Assembly: GCF_009674565.1 (NCBI RefSeq)
Contig: NZ_WKJL01000024.1
Location: 29,573-93,572 of the forward strand
DNA: 64,000 bases
Reading direction: 5' to 3'
Origin: Duganella aquatilis
GTDB lineage: Bacteria > Pseudomonadota > Gammaproteobacteria > Burkholderiales > Burkholderiaceae_D
Position numbers and translations under genes: made by a program. Positions 47,375 through 55,663 of the stretch are shown piece by piece; within the stretch, counting starts at the first letter, position 1, and the number at the start of each line of letters is the position of its first letter. The notes beneath the pieces were generated by a model. The model did no database searches, was not told the DNA's origin, and saw only the letters and a program-made list of their open reading frames with translations.

Positions 47375-47402
47375 GGCGGGACCGCGAATGGTGGGTCCCG
47401 CC
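47375..47402. terminator. Hairpin between ptsI and metX
   Basis: A 9-bp perfect stem GGCGGGACC/GGTCCCGCC with a 10-nt loop lies 4 bp after the ptsI stop in transcription order (minus strand). A second GC-rich inverted segment (GGGGC/GCCCC) lies closer to the metX start. No U-tract follows directly, so partial termination or a leader role for metX are both possible. Confidence 0.6.
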
Positions 47403-47405
47403 AAC

Positions 47406-49154
47406 CTACATCAACTGCAATTGTTCGACCGCGTCTGCAATTACGTTGGGTTCCATCGAGCGCATGATCTTGCGGGTTTGCGGCATGATGCGCGCAAGGT
47501 CGCTGTTCAGGATTTCCTGCTTGACCGACAGCAGTTGGGCCGGGTGCATCGAGAATTCCCGCAGCCCCATGCCCAGCAGCAGGCGCGTCAGCTTGACATC
47601 GCCCGCCATTTCGCCGCACACGGCGACGTCGATCCCGGCTTTATGCCCGGCCGCAATCGTCATCGAGATCAATTGCAGCACAGCCGGATGCAGCGGATTG
47701 TAAAGGTGTGCGACTTCATAATCAACCCGGTCGATCGCCAGCGTGTACTGGATCAGGTCGTTGGTGCCGATCGACAGGAAGTCCATGCGCTTGACGAACA
47801 TCGGCAGCGCCAGCGCCGCCGCCGGGATTTCGATCATGGCGCCGACGTCGACGTCGTTGTCGAACTTGACGCCGCGCTCGCGCAGCTCGGCCTTGGCTTG
47901 CGCCACCATCGCCAGCGACTGGTCGATCTCGAACGCGTGCGCCAGCATCGGAATCAGGATGCGCACCTTGCCGAACGCCGACGCGCGCAGGATGGCGCGC
48001 AGCTGCGTCAGGAAGATCTGCGGCTCGGCCAGGCAGTAGCGGATGGCGCGCAGGCCCAGCGCCGGATTCAGCGCCGTCTGCTCGCTCTGGTCGAGCGGCT
48101 TGTCGGCGCCGATGTCGAGCGTGCGGATGGTGACCGGGCGCCCCTTCATCAACACCACGGCGCGCTTGTACTGCTCGAACTGCTCGTCTTCCGACGGAAT
48201 CTTGCTGTTGCGGCCCATGAACAGGAATTCGGAGCGGAACAGGCCGACGCCGTTGGCGCCCGCCTCCATCGCTGCCGGGCAATCGTCCGGCAGCTCGATA
48301 TTGGCCAGCAGCGTGATCTCGGTGCCATCCTTGGTGATGGCCGGGGTTTTCTTCAGCTTCTGCAGCTTCTTGCGGGCACGGGCGGCGGCGCCCTGGCGTT
48401 CGCGGTACTGCTCCAGCACCAGCGCGCTCGGGTTGGCGATCACCACGCCGGCGTCGCCGTCGATGATCAGCCAGTCGTCCTGCTCGATCAGGGTGGAGGC
48501 GCCGGACATGCCGACCGCCGCCGGAATATCCAGAGAACGGGCGACGATGGCGGTGTGCGAGTTCTGGCCGCCGACGTCGGTGACGAAGCCGATGAAGGAG
48601 CGGTCGCGGAACTGCAGCATGTCGGCCGGCGAGATGTCGTGCGCGACGATGATCATCTGCGGCTGGAACTCATCTTCGCCGCCATCGGTTTTCGGCGGCA
48701 GGATCTGCTCGGTGCCCATCAGCACCTTCAGCACGCGCTCGGCCACCTGCTGGATGTCGGCCTTGCGCTCGCGCAGGTACAGGTCTTCGATTTCGTCGAA
48801 CTGCGCCGACAGCTCATCGATCTGCGTCAGCAGCGCCCATTCGGCGTTGTAGTGGCGCGCGCGGATGATGTCCAGCGGCGCTTCGGAAATCATGGGGTCG
48901 GACAGGATCAGCGCGTGGACGTCGATGAAGGCGCCCAGTTCGGTCGGCGCATCCTTGGGCAGCTCGTTCCACAGCGTTTGCAGTTCCTTGTGGACGGCGG
49001 CCAGCGCCTGCTGCAGCCGGGTCACTTCGGCCTCGACCTGTTCTTCGGCCACCAGGTAGTGCTTGACGTCCAGCGCGGCGGGCGCCAGCAGGTGGGCGCG
49101 GCCGATGGCGATGCCGCGCGAGACCGGAATGCCGTGCAGCGTGAACGAGGCCAT
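47406..49154 (-). CDS. ptsI: Phosphoenolpyruvate-protein phosphotransferase (Enzyme I)
   Basis: Product of 582 residues that transfers phosphate from PEP to HPr. FTLHGIPVSRGIAIGRAHLL is the N-terminus; the phosphorylated His is in GGQNSHTAIVARS; GLFRSEFLFMGRN, EQFEQYKRAV, RTLDIGADK and ILIPMLAH follow, with the C-terminal GTNDLIQYTLAIDR and CGEMAGD. An in-frame ATG at 49199 overlapping the ptsH stop (TAATG) would add 15 residues; 49154 agrees with family N-termini. Confidence 0.94.
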   Translation of the reverse strand: MASFTLHGIPVSRGIAIGRAHLLAPAALDVKHYLVAEEQVEAEVTRLQQALAAVHKELQTLWNELPKDAPTELGAFIDVHALILSDPMISEAPLDIIRARHYNAEWALLTQIDELSAQFDEIEDLYLRERKADIQQVAERVLKVLMGTEQILPPKTDGGEDEFQPQMIIVAHDISPADMLQFRDRSFIGFVTDVGGQNSHTAIVARSLDIPAAVGMSGASTLIEQDDWLIIDGDAGVVIANPSALVLEQYRERQGAAARARKKLQKLKKTPAITKDGTEITLLANIELPDDCPAAMEAGANGVGLFRSEFLFMGRNSKIPSEDEQFEQYKRAVVLMKGRPVTIRTLDIGADKPLDQSEQTALNPALGLRAIRYCLAEPQIFLTQLRAILRASAFGKVRILIPMLAHAFEIDQSLAMVAQAKAELRERGVKFDNDVDVGAMIEIPAAALALPMFVKRMDFLSIGTNDLIQYTLAIDRVDYEVAHLYNPLHPAVLQLISMTIAAGHKAGIDVAVCGEMAGDVKLTRLLLGMGLREFSMHPAQLLSVKQEILNSDLARIMPQTRKIMRSMEPNVIADAVEQLQLM

Positions 49155-49198
49155 CGGCGGGCCTGCGGGGAAACGGGGGCGGCTGCGCTCTGCCGCCA

Positions 49199-49468
49199 TT
49201 ACTCGCCTTCGCCGAACTTGTCGTTGACCAGCGCGGTCAGGGCAGCGACGCAATCGCCTTCGTCGTCGCCGTCGGCTTCCAGCAGCACCTTGGCGCCCTT
49301 GCCGGCGGCCAGCATCATCACGCCCATGATGGACTTGGCGTTGATGCGGCGCGCGTTACGCGTCAGCCAGACATCGCTTTTGTATTTTGCTGCCAGTTGG
49401 GTAAATTTGGCGGAAGCACGCGCATGCAAACCAAGCTTGTTGATAATTTCAAGTTCTTGCTGAATCAT
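49199..49468 (-). CDS. ptsH: Phosphocarrier protein HPr
   Basis: Product of 89 residues. The phosphorylated His15 is in NKLGLHARASAKFTQLA and regulatory Ser46 in NAKSIMGVMML, with the usual HPr length. No sugar-specific EIIBC follows; the partners are the mannose-type EIIA 42 bp upstream and EI downstream, so this is probably a regulatory phosphotransfer set rather than a sugar importer. Confidence 0.95.
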   Translation of the reverse strand: MIQQELEIINKLGLHARASAKFTQLAAKYKSDVWLTRNARRINAKSIMGVMMLAAGKGAKVLLEADGDDEGDCVAALTALVNDKFGEGE

Positions 49469-49510
49469 TTTTATTTTGTCTCAATCAGATTGCGCATTGC
49501 TAAAAAATCG

Positions 49511-49918
49511 TCAGGTTTCCCCGACGCGTATCCGGTTGTCGACGCGCACCGCGCCGCTCTGCGCGCCCGCCAGGGCCATCTCGACCACCACGTCCAGCGT
49601 ATCGCGGCGGTAGGTGATGGCGCGCAGCAGCATCGGCAAGCTGATGCCGGCAATGACTTCCACCCGGCCCGCGTCGGCCAGCCGGTTGCAGCAGTTGGCG
49701 GGCGTGCCGCCCTTGACGTCGGTGATGACCAGCACGCCGTCGCCGTCGTCGAGACGCTTGATCGCCGCCGCCGCCAGATCCTGCACTTCGCCGAGGTCCT
49801 GGTCGGCGATCACGTCGATCGCTTCCAGGTGCTCGGTGGGACCGCGAAACACGTGGGCGCAGGCCGCAAGAAAGGCCTGTCCCAGTGGTGCATGCGTCAT
49901 AAGTAGTATGCCTACCAT
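49511..49918 (-). CDS. PTS EIIA protein, mannose/fructose family
   Basis: Product of 135 residues. The N-terminal MVGILLMTHAPLGQAFLAA carries the phosphorylated His9, and ITDVKGGTPANCCNRLA is the second family signature. It is a stand-alone EIIA without IIB/IIC domains in this cluster, as in other betaproteobacteria, where it takes phosphate from HPr for regulatory purposes. The gap to ptsH is 42 bp. Confidence 0.9.
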   Translation of the reverse strand: MVGILLMTHAPLGQAFLAACAHVFRGPTEHLEAIDVIADQDLGEVQDLAAAAIKRLDDGDGVLVITDVKGGTPANCCNRLADAGRVEVIAGISLPMLLRAITYRRDTLDVVVEMALAGAQSGAVRVDNRIRVGET

Positions 49919-49964
49919 ATTGTTAAACCGCCAGTGAGGAATAAAGTTTTCTTGTCATCGGGGA

Positions 49965-50909
49965 CTATTTCGCCGCTGCCGCTTCCAGCGCGTCGATGAA
50001 GGTCGCCGCCACCGGGAAACCGGCTTGCTGCGTGATCTCCTGGAAGCAGGTCGGGCTGGTGACGTTAACTTCCGTGAGGAAATCACCGATAACATCTAAT
50101 CCTACCAGCAACAGGCCGCGGGCGGCCAGAATCGGACCCAGGGCGTTGGCGATCTCGAAGTCGCGCTCGGTCAGCGGCTGCGCCACGCCGAGGCCGCCGG
50201 CGGCCAGGTTGCCGCGCACTTCGCCGTTCTGCGGAATGCGCGCCAGCGCGAACGGCACCGGTTTGCCGCCGATCACCAGGATGCGCTTGTCGCCCTTTTC
50301 GATGGCCGGGATGAAGCGCTGGACCATGATGGTGTACTGGCCGTTGCCGGTCAGCGTCTCGATAATGGCGCCCAGGTTCATGCCGTCCGCCTTGACGCGG
50401 AAGATGCCGGTGCCGCCCATGCCGTCCAGCGGCTTGAGGATGATGTCGCCGTGCAGCTTCTGGAAGGCGCGGATGCGCGCCTCGTCGCCGGTCACCAGGG
50501 TCGGCGAGGTGAACTCGCTGAACTGGGTGATGGCGACTTTTTCATTGTGGTCGCGGATCGCCGACGGCTTGTTGAACACCTTGGCGCCCTGCTTTTCGGC
50601 CAGTTCCAGCAGGTAGGTGCTGTAGACGTATTCCATGTCGAACGGCGGATCCTTGCGCTGCAGGATGGCGTCGAACTCGCCGAGATTGGTTTCGACCGGA
50701 TCGGCGGCGCGGTACCAGTCTTGCGGATCGCCGGTGAAGCTGATGCGCTGCACGTGCGCGGTGACCACGCCCTGCTCGACCGCCATGTCCTTCTGCTGGA
50801 AGGCGTAGACCTCGTGGCCGCGCTTGTTCGCCTCCACCATCATGGCGTAAGTGGAGTCCTTGTAGGTCTTGAAGGTCGACAGCGGGTCGGCGAGGAAAGC
50901 GATTTTCAT
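49965..50909 (-). CDS. gshB: Glutathione synthetase
   Basis: ATP-grasp ligase of 314 residues that adds glycine to gamma-glutamylcysteine. MKIAFLADPLSTFKTYKDSTYAMM at the start, RKDPPFDMEYVYSTYLLE, ATP-grasp segments ILKPLDGMGGTGIFRVK and PAIEKGDKRILVIGG, and GLDVIGDFLTEVNVTSPT at the metal-binding end. It follows gshA after 51 bp, with a reachable RBS, so the two-step pathway is encoded together. Confidence 0.96.
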   Translation of the reverse strand: MKIAFLADPLSTFKTYKDSTYAMMVEANKRGHEVYAFQQKDMAVEQGVVTAHVQRISFTGDPQDWYRAADPVETNLGEFDAILQRKDPPFDMEYVYSTYLLELAEKQGAKVFNKPSAIRDHNEKVAITQFSEFTSPTLVTGDEARIRAFQKLHGDIILKPLDGMGGTGIFRVKADGMNLGAIIETLTGNGQYTIMVQRFIPAIEKGDKRILVIGGKPVPFALARIPQNGEVRGNLAAGGLGVAQPLTERDFEIANALGPILAARGLLLVGLDVIGDFLTEVNVTSPTCFQEITQQAGFPVAATFIDALEAAAAK

Positions 50910-50960
50910 GGTGCGTCCAGTAGAGGTAATGCCTGATTTTAGCCGAGATCCGGAAGTCGC

Positions 50961-52262
50961 TCAGTAGACCTCGGGATTTGGATCGGTGCGCTCCATTTCC
51001 AGCGACGCCGCCAGCAGCGCCAGGCGCGCCACCACGCCATACACGTAGAAGCGGTTTGGCGCCGCCGTACCCGGCTTGGCCTTCAGATCCGGCACCGCGT
51101 GCTGCTGGGCAAACGCCAGCGGCACGTACTGCGAACCGGGCGCGTTCAGGTTCTGGTCGACGCCCTTCTCGGCATGCACGCGGTAGAAGCCGCCCACCAC
51201 GTAGCGGTCGATCATGTACACCACCGGTTCGGCCACCGCGCTCTCGATGCTCTCGAAGGTCGGCACGCCTTCCTGGATGATGAAGTCGGTCACTTCCTTG
51301 CCATCCTTGATGACGATCATCTTGTCGCGCTGGGCCTGGGTCAGATCCTTGATCTCGCTGGAATCCTTGATGGTCAGGATGCTGGTGCCATAGGTGCCGG
51401 CGTCCGGCTTGACGATCACGAACGGCTTGTGGTCCTTGATGCCGTATTCCTTGTACTTCTTCTTGATCTTGGCCAGCAGCGTGTCGATGTTGGCGGCCAG
51501 GCATTCGTAGCCCTCGCCGGTGCGGAAGTTGACCGCATCGCACTTGGCGTGGAACGGATTCAGCATCCATGGATCGACGCCGATCAGCTTGCCGAACTTC
51601 TTGACCACCTCGTCATAGGCGTTCAGGTGGTTGCTCTTGCGGCGCAGCGCCCAGCCGGCGTGCAGCGGCGGCAGCAGGCTCTGCTCGTGGATGTTTTGCA
51701 GGATGTCCGGAATGCCGGCCGACAGGTCGTTATTCAGCAGGATGGTGCAGGGATCGAAGTCTTTCAGGCCGACGCGGCGGCCGTTCGGCGAGCGCACCAG
51801 CGGCTCGACCACCAGCATATTGCCGTCCGGCAGAGCGATCGGCGTCGGCTGCGTCACGTCCGGCGACAGCGAGCCGAGGCGCACGTGCAGGCCGGTCTGG
51901 CGGAAGATCTGCATCAGACGGGCGACGTTCTGCCAGTAGGTGGGATGGCGCTGGGTCACTTCCGGGATCAGCAGCAGGTTGCGCGCGTCCGGACAATACT
52001 TGTCGATCGCGGCCATGGCGGCCTGCACCGACAGCGGCAGCATTTCCGTGGCCAGCATGTTGAAGCCGCCCGGGAACAGATTGGTATCCACCGGCGCCAG
52101 CTTGTAGCCGGCGTTCCGCATATCCACAGAGCAATAAAATGGCGGCGTGTGTTCCTGCCACTCAAGGCGGAACCAGCGCTCAATGGCGGGCGTGGCGGCC
52201 AGGATCTTTTCTTCCAGGTCGAGCAGGGGTCCGCTCAGGGCCGTGACGAGGTGGGGAACCAT
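50961..52262 (-). CDS. gshA: Glutamate-cysteine ligase, betaproteobacterial type
   Basis: Product of 433 residues of the GshA class found in Burkholderiales and relatives, unrelated in sequence to E. coli GshA. Landmarks are VDTNLFPGGFNMLATEML, LIPEVTQRHPTYWQNV, CTILLNNDLSAGIPDIL, ADAGTYGTSILTI-like (KPDAGTYGTSILTIK) and ESAVAEPVVYMIDRYVVGGFYR. It joins Glu and Cys, the rate-limiting step of glutathione synthesis. Upstream lies the amtB terminator, so it has its own promoter in a short gap. Confidence 0.93.
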   Translation of the reverse strand: MVPHLVTALSGPLLDLEEKILAATPAIERWFRLEWQEHTPPFYCSVDMRNAGYKLAPVDTNLFPGGFNMLATEMLPLSVQAAMAAIDKYCPDARNLLLIPEVTQRHPTYWQNVARLMQIFRQTGLHVRLGSLSPDVTQPTPIALPDGNMLVVEPLVRSPNGRRVGLKDFDPCTILLNNDLSAGIPDILQNIHEQSLLPPLHAGWALRRKSNHLNAYDEVVKKFGKLIGVDPWMLNPFHAKCDAVNFRTGEGYECLAANIDTLLAKIKKKYKEYGIKDHKPFVIVKPDAGTYGTSILTIKDSSEIKDLTQAQRDKMIVIKDGKEVTDFIIQEGVPTFESIESAVAEPVVYMIDRYVVGGFYRVHAEKGVDQNLNAPGSQYVPLAFAQQHAVPDLKAKPGTAAPNRFYVYGVVARLALLAASLEMERTDPNPEVY

Positions 52263-52333
52263 GTTATTACTTCCTTATTACCATGCGGACTATGCCAAAT
52301 GAGGGCAAAAACGTCATTTTAAAGGCTGGAAAT

Positions 52334-52360
52334 AAAAAAAGCGCCCCAAGGGGCGCTTTT
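52334..52360 (-). terminator. Terminator of the porin-glnK-amtB operon
   Basis: A 7-bp GCGCCCC/GGGGCGC stem (52341-52356) with a short loop is flanked by A7 on one side and T4 on the other. Read on the minus strand, the U-tract is complete, 31 bp after the amtB stop. It also insulates gshA. Confidence 0.9.
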
Positions 52361-52390
52361 CTGATGAAACCTTGTTAATTAGGAATCGGT

Positions 52391-53947
52391 TCAGGAGTGA
52401 TAAGCCGACTCGCCGTGGGTGGTGATGTCCAGACCTTCGCGCTCTTCTTCTTCCGGAACGCGCAGGCCGATGACGATGTCCACCAGCTTGAAGGCGATGA
52501 TGGCGACGATGCCCGACCACAGGATGGTGGTGCCGACAGCGGTAGCCTGGATGGTCACCTGGCCGGCGATCGAGTAGTCAGCCGATGCTTTGTTGGCAAC
52601 GTAGTCGAAGATGCCCTGGCCGCCCAGCGACGGTGCAGCGAACACACCGGTCAGGATCGCGCCCAGGATGCCGCCGACGCCGTGCACGCCGAACACGTCC
52701 AGCGAGTCATCCGCGCCCAGCAGGCGTTTCAGGCCGTTCACGCCCCACAGGCAGATCACGCCAGCCAGCAGGCCCATGATCAGCGCGCCCATCGGACCGA
52801 CGAAGCCGCAGGCCGGGGTGATCGCCACCAGGCCCGAAACCGCGCCCGAAGCGCCGCCCAGCATCGATGGCTTGCCTTTGAAGATCCACTCGGCGAAGAC
52901 CCACGACACGGTGGCGGCAGCGGTGGCCAGCAGGGTGTTGATGAAGGCCAGCGCGGCGATGTCGCCGGCTTCCAGCGGCGAACCGGCGTTGAAACCGAAC
53001 CAGCCGACCCACAGCAGCGACGCGCCGATCATGGTCATGGTGACCGAGTGCGGCGCCATCGATTCGCGGCCGTAGCCGACGCGTTTGCCGATCATGTAGG
53101 CGCCCACCAGGCCGGCCACTGCGGCATTGATGTGCACCACGGTGCCGCCGGCGGTGTCCAGCGCGCCTTTTTGGAACAGGAAGCCGCCTTTCAGGGTTTC
53201 GGTGGCCAGGGTGGCCGCGTCCTTGATCGCGTCAGGGCCGGTCCAGAACCAGACCATGTGGGCGATCGGCAGGTAGGCGAAGGTGAACCAGATCACGATG
53301 AACGCCAGCACCGCGGTGAACTTGGCGCGCTCGGCGAAGGCGCCGACGATCAGGCCGCAGGTGATGGCCGCGAAGGTCGCCTGGAAGGCCACGAAGATGA
53401 ACTCAGGGATCACCACGCCTTTGCTGAAGGTGGCGGCGTAGGCAAACGTGCCTTTGACCGGATCGAAGATGCCGTTCAGGAAGGTGCGGTCATGCAGGTT
53501 GCCGAAGAACGCATTGCCCTCGGTGAACGCCAGCGAGTAACCGTAGATGCACCACAGCACCACGATCAGCGCGAAGATCATGAACACCTGCATCAGGATC
53601 GACAGCATGTTCTTGGAACGGACCAGGCCGCCGTAGAACAGCGCCAGGCCAGGAATCGTCATCAGGATCACCAGCAGCGTGGCCACCATCATCCAGGCGG
53701 TGTCGCCCTTCTGTGGCGTCGGCGCGGCGGCCGGTGCGGCTTCGGCTGGCGCGGCGGCCGCAGGTGCGGCAGCGGCAGGTGCGGCGGCGGCCGGCGCCGG
53801 AGCAGCGGCAGGCGCCGGGGCGGAAGCGGCAGCGGCAGCCGGCGTTTCAGCGGCCGGCTTGGCGTCTTGCGCATACACGGGTGCTGCCAGCGCAAACAGG
53901 ATGGAGACCCCAGCCAGCAAGCTTGTTATAGTTTTCTTCATTCTCAT
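52391..53947 (-). CDS. amtB: Ammonium transporter AmtB with long Ala/Pro-rich N-terminal extension
   Basis: Product of 518 residues. A cleavable signal peptide (KTITSLLAGVSILFALAAPVYA) is followed by an Ala/Pro-rich segment of about 60 residues, then the 11-helix channel. Channel signatures are DTAWMMVATLLVILMTIPGLALFYGGLV, AEWIFKGKPSMLGGASGAVSGLVAITPACGFV and LDVFGVHGVGGILGAILTG (with pore His). Start MRMKKTI at 53947 has AAGAGG. glnK lies 7 bp upstream, and GlnK blocks AmtB when nitrogen is plentiful. The signal peptide and linker place the extension in the periplasm. Confidence 0.94.
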   Translation of the reverse strand: MRMKKTITSLLAGVSILFALAAPVYAQDAKPAAETPAAAAASAPAPAAAPAPAAAAPAAAAPAAAAPAEAAPAAAPTPQKGDTAWMMVATLLVILMTIPGLALFYGGLVRSKNMLSILMQVFMIFALIVVLWCIYGYSLAFTEGNAFFGNLHDRTFLNGIFDPVKGTFAYAATFSKGVVIPEFIFVAFQATFAAITCGLIVGAFAERAKFTAVLAFIVIWFTFAYLPIAHMVWFWTGPDAIKDAATLATETLKGGFLFQKGALDTAGGTVVHINAAVAGLVGAYMIGKRVGYGRESMAPHSVTMTMIGASLLWVGWFGFNAGSPLEAGDIAALAFINTLLATAAATVSWVFAEWIFKGKPSMLGGASGAVSGLVAITPACGFVGPMGALIMGLLAGVICLWGVNGLKRLLGADDSLDVFGVHGVGGILGAILTGVFAAPSLGGQGIFDYVANKASADYSIAGQVTIQATAVGTTILWSGIVAIIAFKLVDIVIGLRVPEEEEREGLDITTHGESAYHS

Positions 53948-53954
53948 CGTCCTC

Positions 53955-54293
53955 TTAGAGAGCTTCGTTGCCGGTTTCACCGGTACGAATGCGGATCACT
54001 TGTTCCAGGTTGTACACGAAGATTTTGCCGTCACCGATTTTGCCGGTACGGGCAGCGCCTTCGATGGCTTCGATGGCCTGTTCGACGATGGCGTCGTCCA
54101 CTGCCGCTTCGATCTTGGTCTTCGGCAGGAAGTCCACAACATACTCCGCACCGCGGTACAGCTCGGTGTGGCCCTTCTGGCGACCGAAGCCTTTCACTTC
54201 GGTCACGGTAATGCCCTGCACGTTAATCGCCGACAGGGCTTCACGCACCTCGTCAAGCTTGAACGGCTTGATAATGGCGGTAATCATTTTCAT
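53955..54293 (-). CDS. glnK: Nitrogen regulatory protein P-II (GlnK/GlnB)
   Basis: Product of 112 residues. KMITAIIKPFKLDEVREAL is the P-II start; T-loop residues include the uridylylated Tyr51 in GHTELYRGAEYVVDFLPKTKIE, and GDGKIFVYNLEQVIRIRTGE is the C-terminal family pattern. Genes upstream (outer-membrane protein) and downstream (amtB) are in one operon with sigma-54 control, which identifies it as GlnK rather than GlnB. Confidence 0.95.
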   Translation of the reverse strand: MKMITAIIKPFKLDEVREALSAINVQGITVTEVKGFGRQKGHTELYRGAEYVVDFLPKTKIEAAVDDAIVEQAIEAIEGAARTGKIGDGKIFVYNLEQVIRIRTGETGNEAL

Positions 54294-54304
54294 ACTGGCC
54301 TCGC

Positions 54305-55051
54305 TTAGAAGGTTTTGGAAATGGTCAGGACAGCACCGGTTTTACCCAGGTTCTTCCCTTTTCCGACGTAGGCTTCGGTGTCGGCATAGACCGCCGCCAA
54401 TGCCACACTGACCACGCCGAAATCTTTGGTGACGCCCACCTTGTAGTCGGTATAGCTGGCGGCGCCGTTGTTCTTCACATTCTGGTGACCCACGTGCAGG
54501 TTGAGGACGTAGCCGTCATACACTTCGTTGTTGAACTGGCCGTCCAGGTAACCGGAATTTTTACTGTCGACAAAGCCGAACAGATTGGTGGTCGAATGCG
54601 AATACTTGACCGAGAACGGGCCGGCCGTGATCTGGCCATACAGCTCGAAGGTGTTGGCGCTTGGGCTCAGCTTGTTCGACGGATAGTAGTAGTACAGGCC
54701 GCCGACGTCGTAGCTGATGTCGGCGGTGATGTTGCCGCGCTTGCCGGCGTACAGATCCCATTCAACTTCGCCGTCGCCGCCGCCGTCCTTGACCCATTTG
54801 ATGGTCGACAGCCAGGTGCCCACGTACAGGCCAGTAGGGTTATTCACGTAATCCGCGCCGCCCTGTAAGGCTGGCTTGAGTCGGGTTTGCGATACGCCGC
54901 GATAGCGGTAGTCGCTGACAACGGCAGCGTTATAGCTGACTTCGTTGTCTGGTTTTGCTTCAGGAGCGGGTGTCGCTTCTTCGGCGCGCGCCATGGACGC
55001 GAATGCTAAGGTCAACGCAGCAATCAGGGTAAAGTTCTTGGTCATTTTCAT
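54305..55051 (-). CDS. TorF/TIGR02001-type outer-membrane barrel protein
   Basis: Product of 248 residues. The signal peptide MKMTKNFTLIAALTLAFASMARA (cut near residue 23) is followed by VSYNAAVVSDYRYRGVSQTRLKPALQGGADYVN, the hallmark of the TIGR02001 (Gcw_chp) family. Alternating aromatic beta-strands follow (GLYVGTWLSTIKWV, VGGLYYYYPSN) and the protein ends with a terminal aromatic (LTISKTF). Its gene starts the operon glnK-amtB, so it is probably nitrogen-regulated and may pass a small nitrogen compound; the substrate is not known. Confidence 0.85.
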   Translation of the reverse strand: MKMTKNFTLIAALTLAFASMARAEEATPAPEAKPDNEVSYNAAVVSDYRYRGVSQTRLKPALQGGADYVNNPTGLYVGTWLSTIKWVKDGGGDGEVEWDLYAGKRGNITADISYDVGGLYYYYPSNKLSPSANTFELYGQITAGPFSVKYSHSTTNLFGFVDSKNSGYLDGQFNNEVYDGYVLNLHVGHQNVKNNGAASYTDYKVGVTKDFGVVSVALAAVYADTEAYVGKGKNLGKTGAVLTISKTF

Positions 55052-55141
55052 AATTGTTTTCCTAGTGAGTTGAACTTGATTAGCAGATGCGGTTTAAAAT
55101 CCTTTTATGTGAAGCGATGAAAAGCATTCAACAGCTTCTTT

Positions 55142-55157
55142 AGCAGAATGTGTGCCA
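55142..55157 (-). promoter_or_regulatory. Sigma-54 promoter of the porin-glnK-amtB operon
   Basis: On the minus strand TGGCAC-N7-TGCT, that is, -24 GG and -12 GC with the invariant 10-bp spacing. It lies about 91 bp upstream of the first gene of the operon. Matches to YTGGCAC and TGCT are strong; the base before the -12 TGC is C rather than T. Confidence 0.85.
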
Positions 55158-55281
55158 GCTAATGTTGTTCAGCAAACAGGTGGCGTATCATGGTTGACAA
55201 CGGCCCGGCTGAGACCAAAGTGAGAACGACGGGGAGAGCACAGCGGGATTTCGGCGGATTCGCACCACATTAACGCCGACA

Positions 55282-55298
55282 CGCACCCTAATGGTGCA
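55282..55298. promoter_or_regulatory. NtrC-type enhancer site
   Basis: TGCACC-ATTAG-GGTGCG on the minus strand is a near-perfect match to the NtrC dyad TGCACC-N5-GGTGCA. It lies about 125-140 bp upstream of the -24/-12 element, the usual enhancer distance. A weaker half-site (CGCACCA) is visible around 55261-55267. The same site is 30 bp before ubiK, on the other strand. Confidence 0.85.
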
Positions 55299-55327
55299 AT
55301 GATGGACCAACCAGATCAAGGAATATT

Positions 55328-55567
55328 ATGGATATGAACACTTTTTTTAATGACTTGCAAAACAAGATCAGCCAAGCCATCGAAAATTCACCAGCAAAGG
55401 ACATCGAGAAGAACGTCAAGTCCATGATGACGCAGGGATTCGCCAAACTGGACCTGGTCACGCGCGAGGAATTCGACATCCAGACCCAGGTGCTGGCCAA
55501 GACCCGCGCCAAGCTGGAAGCCCTGGAAACCCGCCTGGCCGAGCTGGAAAGCAAGGTTAATCAATAA
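55328..55567 (+). CDS. ubiK: Ubiquinone biosynthesis accessory factor UbiK
   Basis: Small coiled-coil protein of 79 residues (BMFP/YqiC family). FNDLQNKISQAIENSPAKDIEKNVKSMM is the membrane-binding amphipathic start, followed by GFAKLDLVTREEFDIQTQVLAKTRAKLEALETRLAELE. It forms a trimer that helps the ubiquinone-biosynthesis complex. AAGGAA precedes the ATG. Its start lies only 30 bp from an NtrC site belonging to the divergent operon. Confidence 0.9.
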   Translation: MDMNTFFNDLQNKISQAIENSPAKDIEKNVKSMMTQGFAKLDLVTREEFDIQTQVLAKTRAKLEALETRLAELESKVNQ

Positions 55568-55663
55568 TCATCCATTTGTGCCGGGCCGTTTGGCCTGGCG
55601 CAAAGCGACGCGACAGGCTTGGGCTACGCTGGCAGCTGGTCCCTTTTGCCTGTCCGTCCAGCC

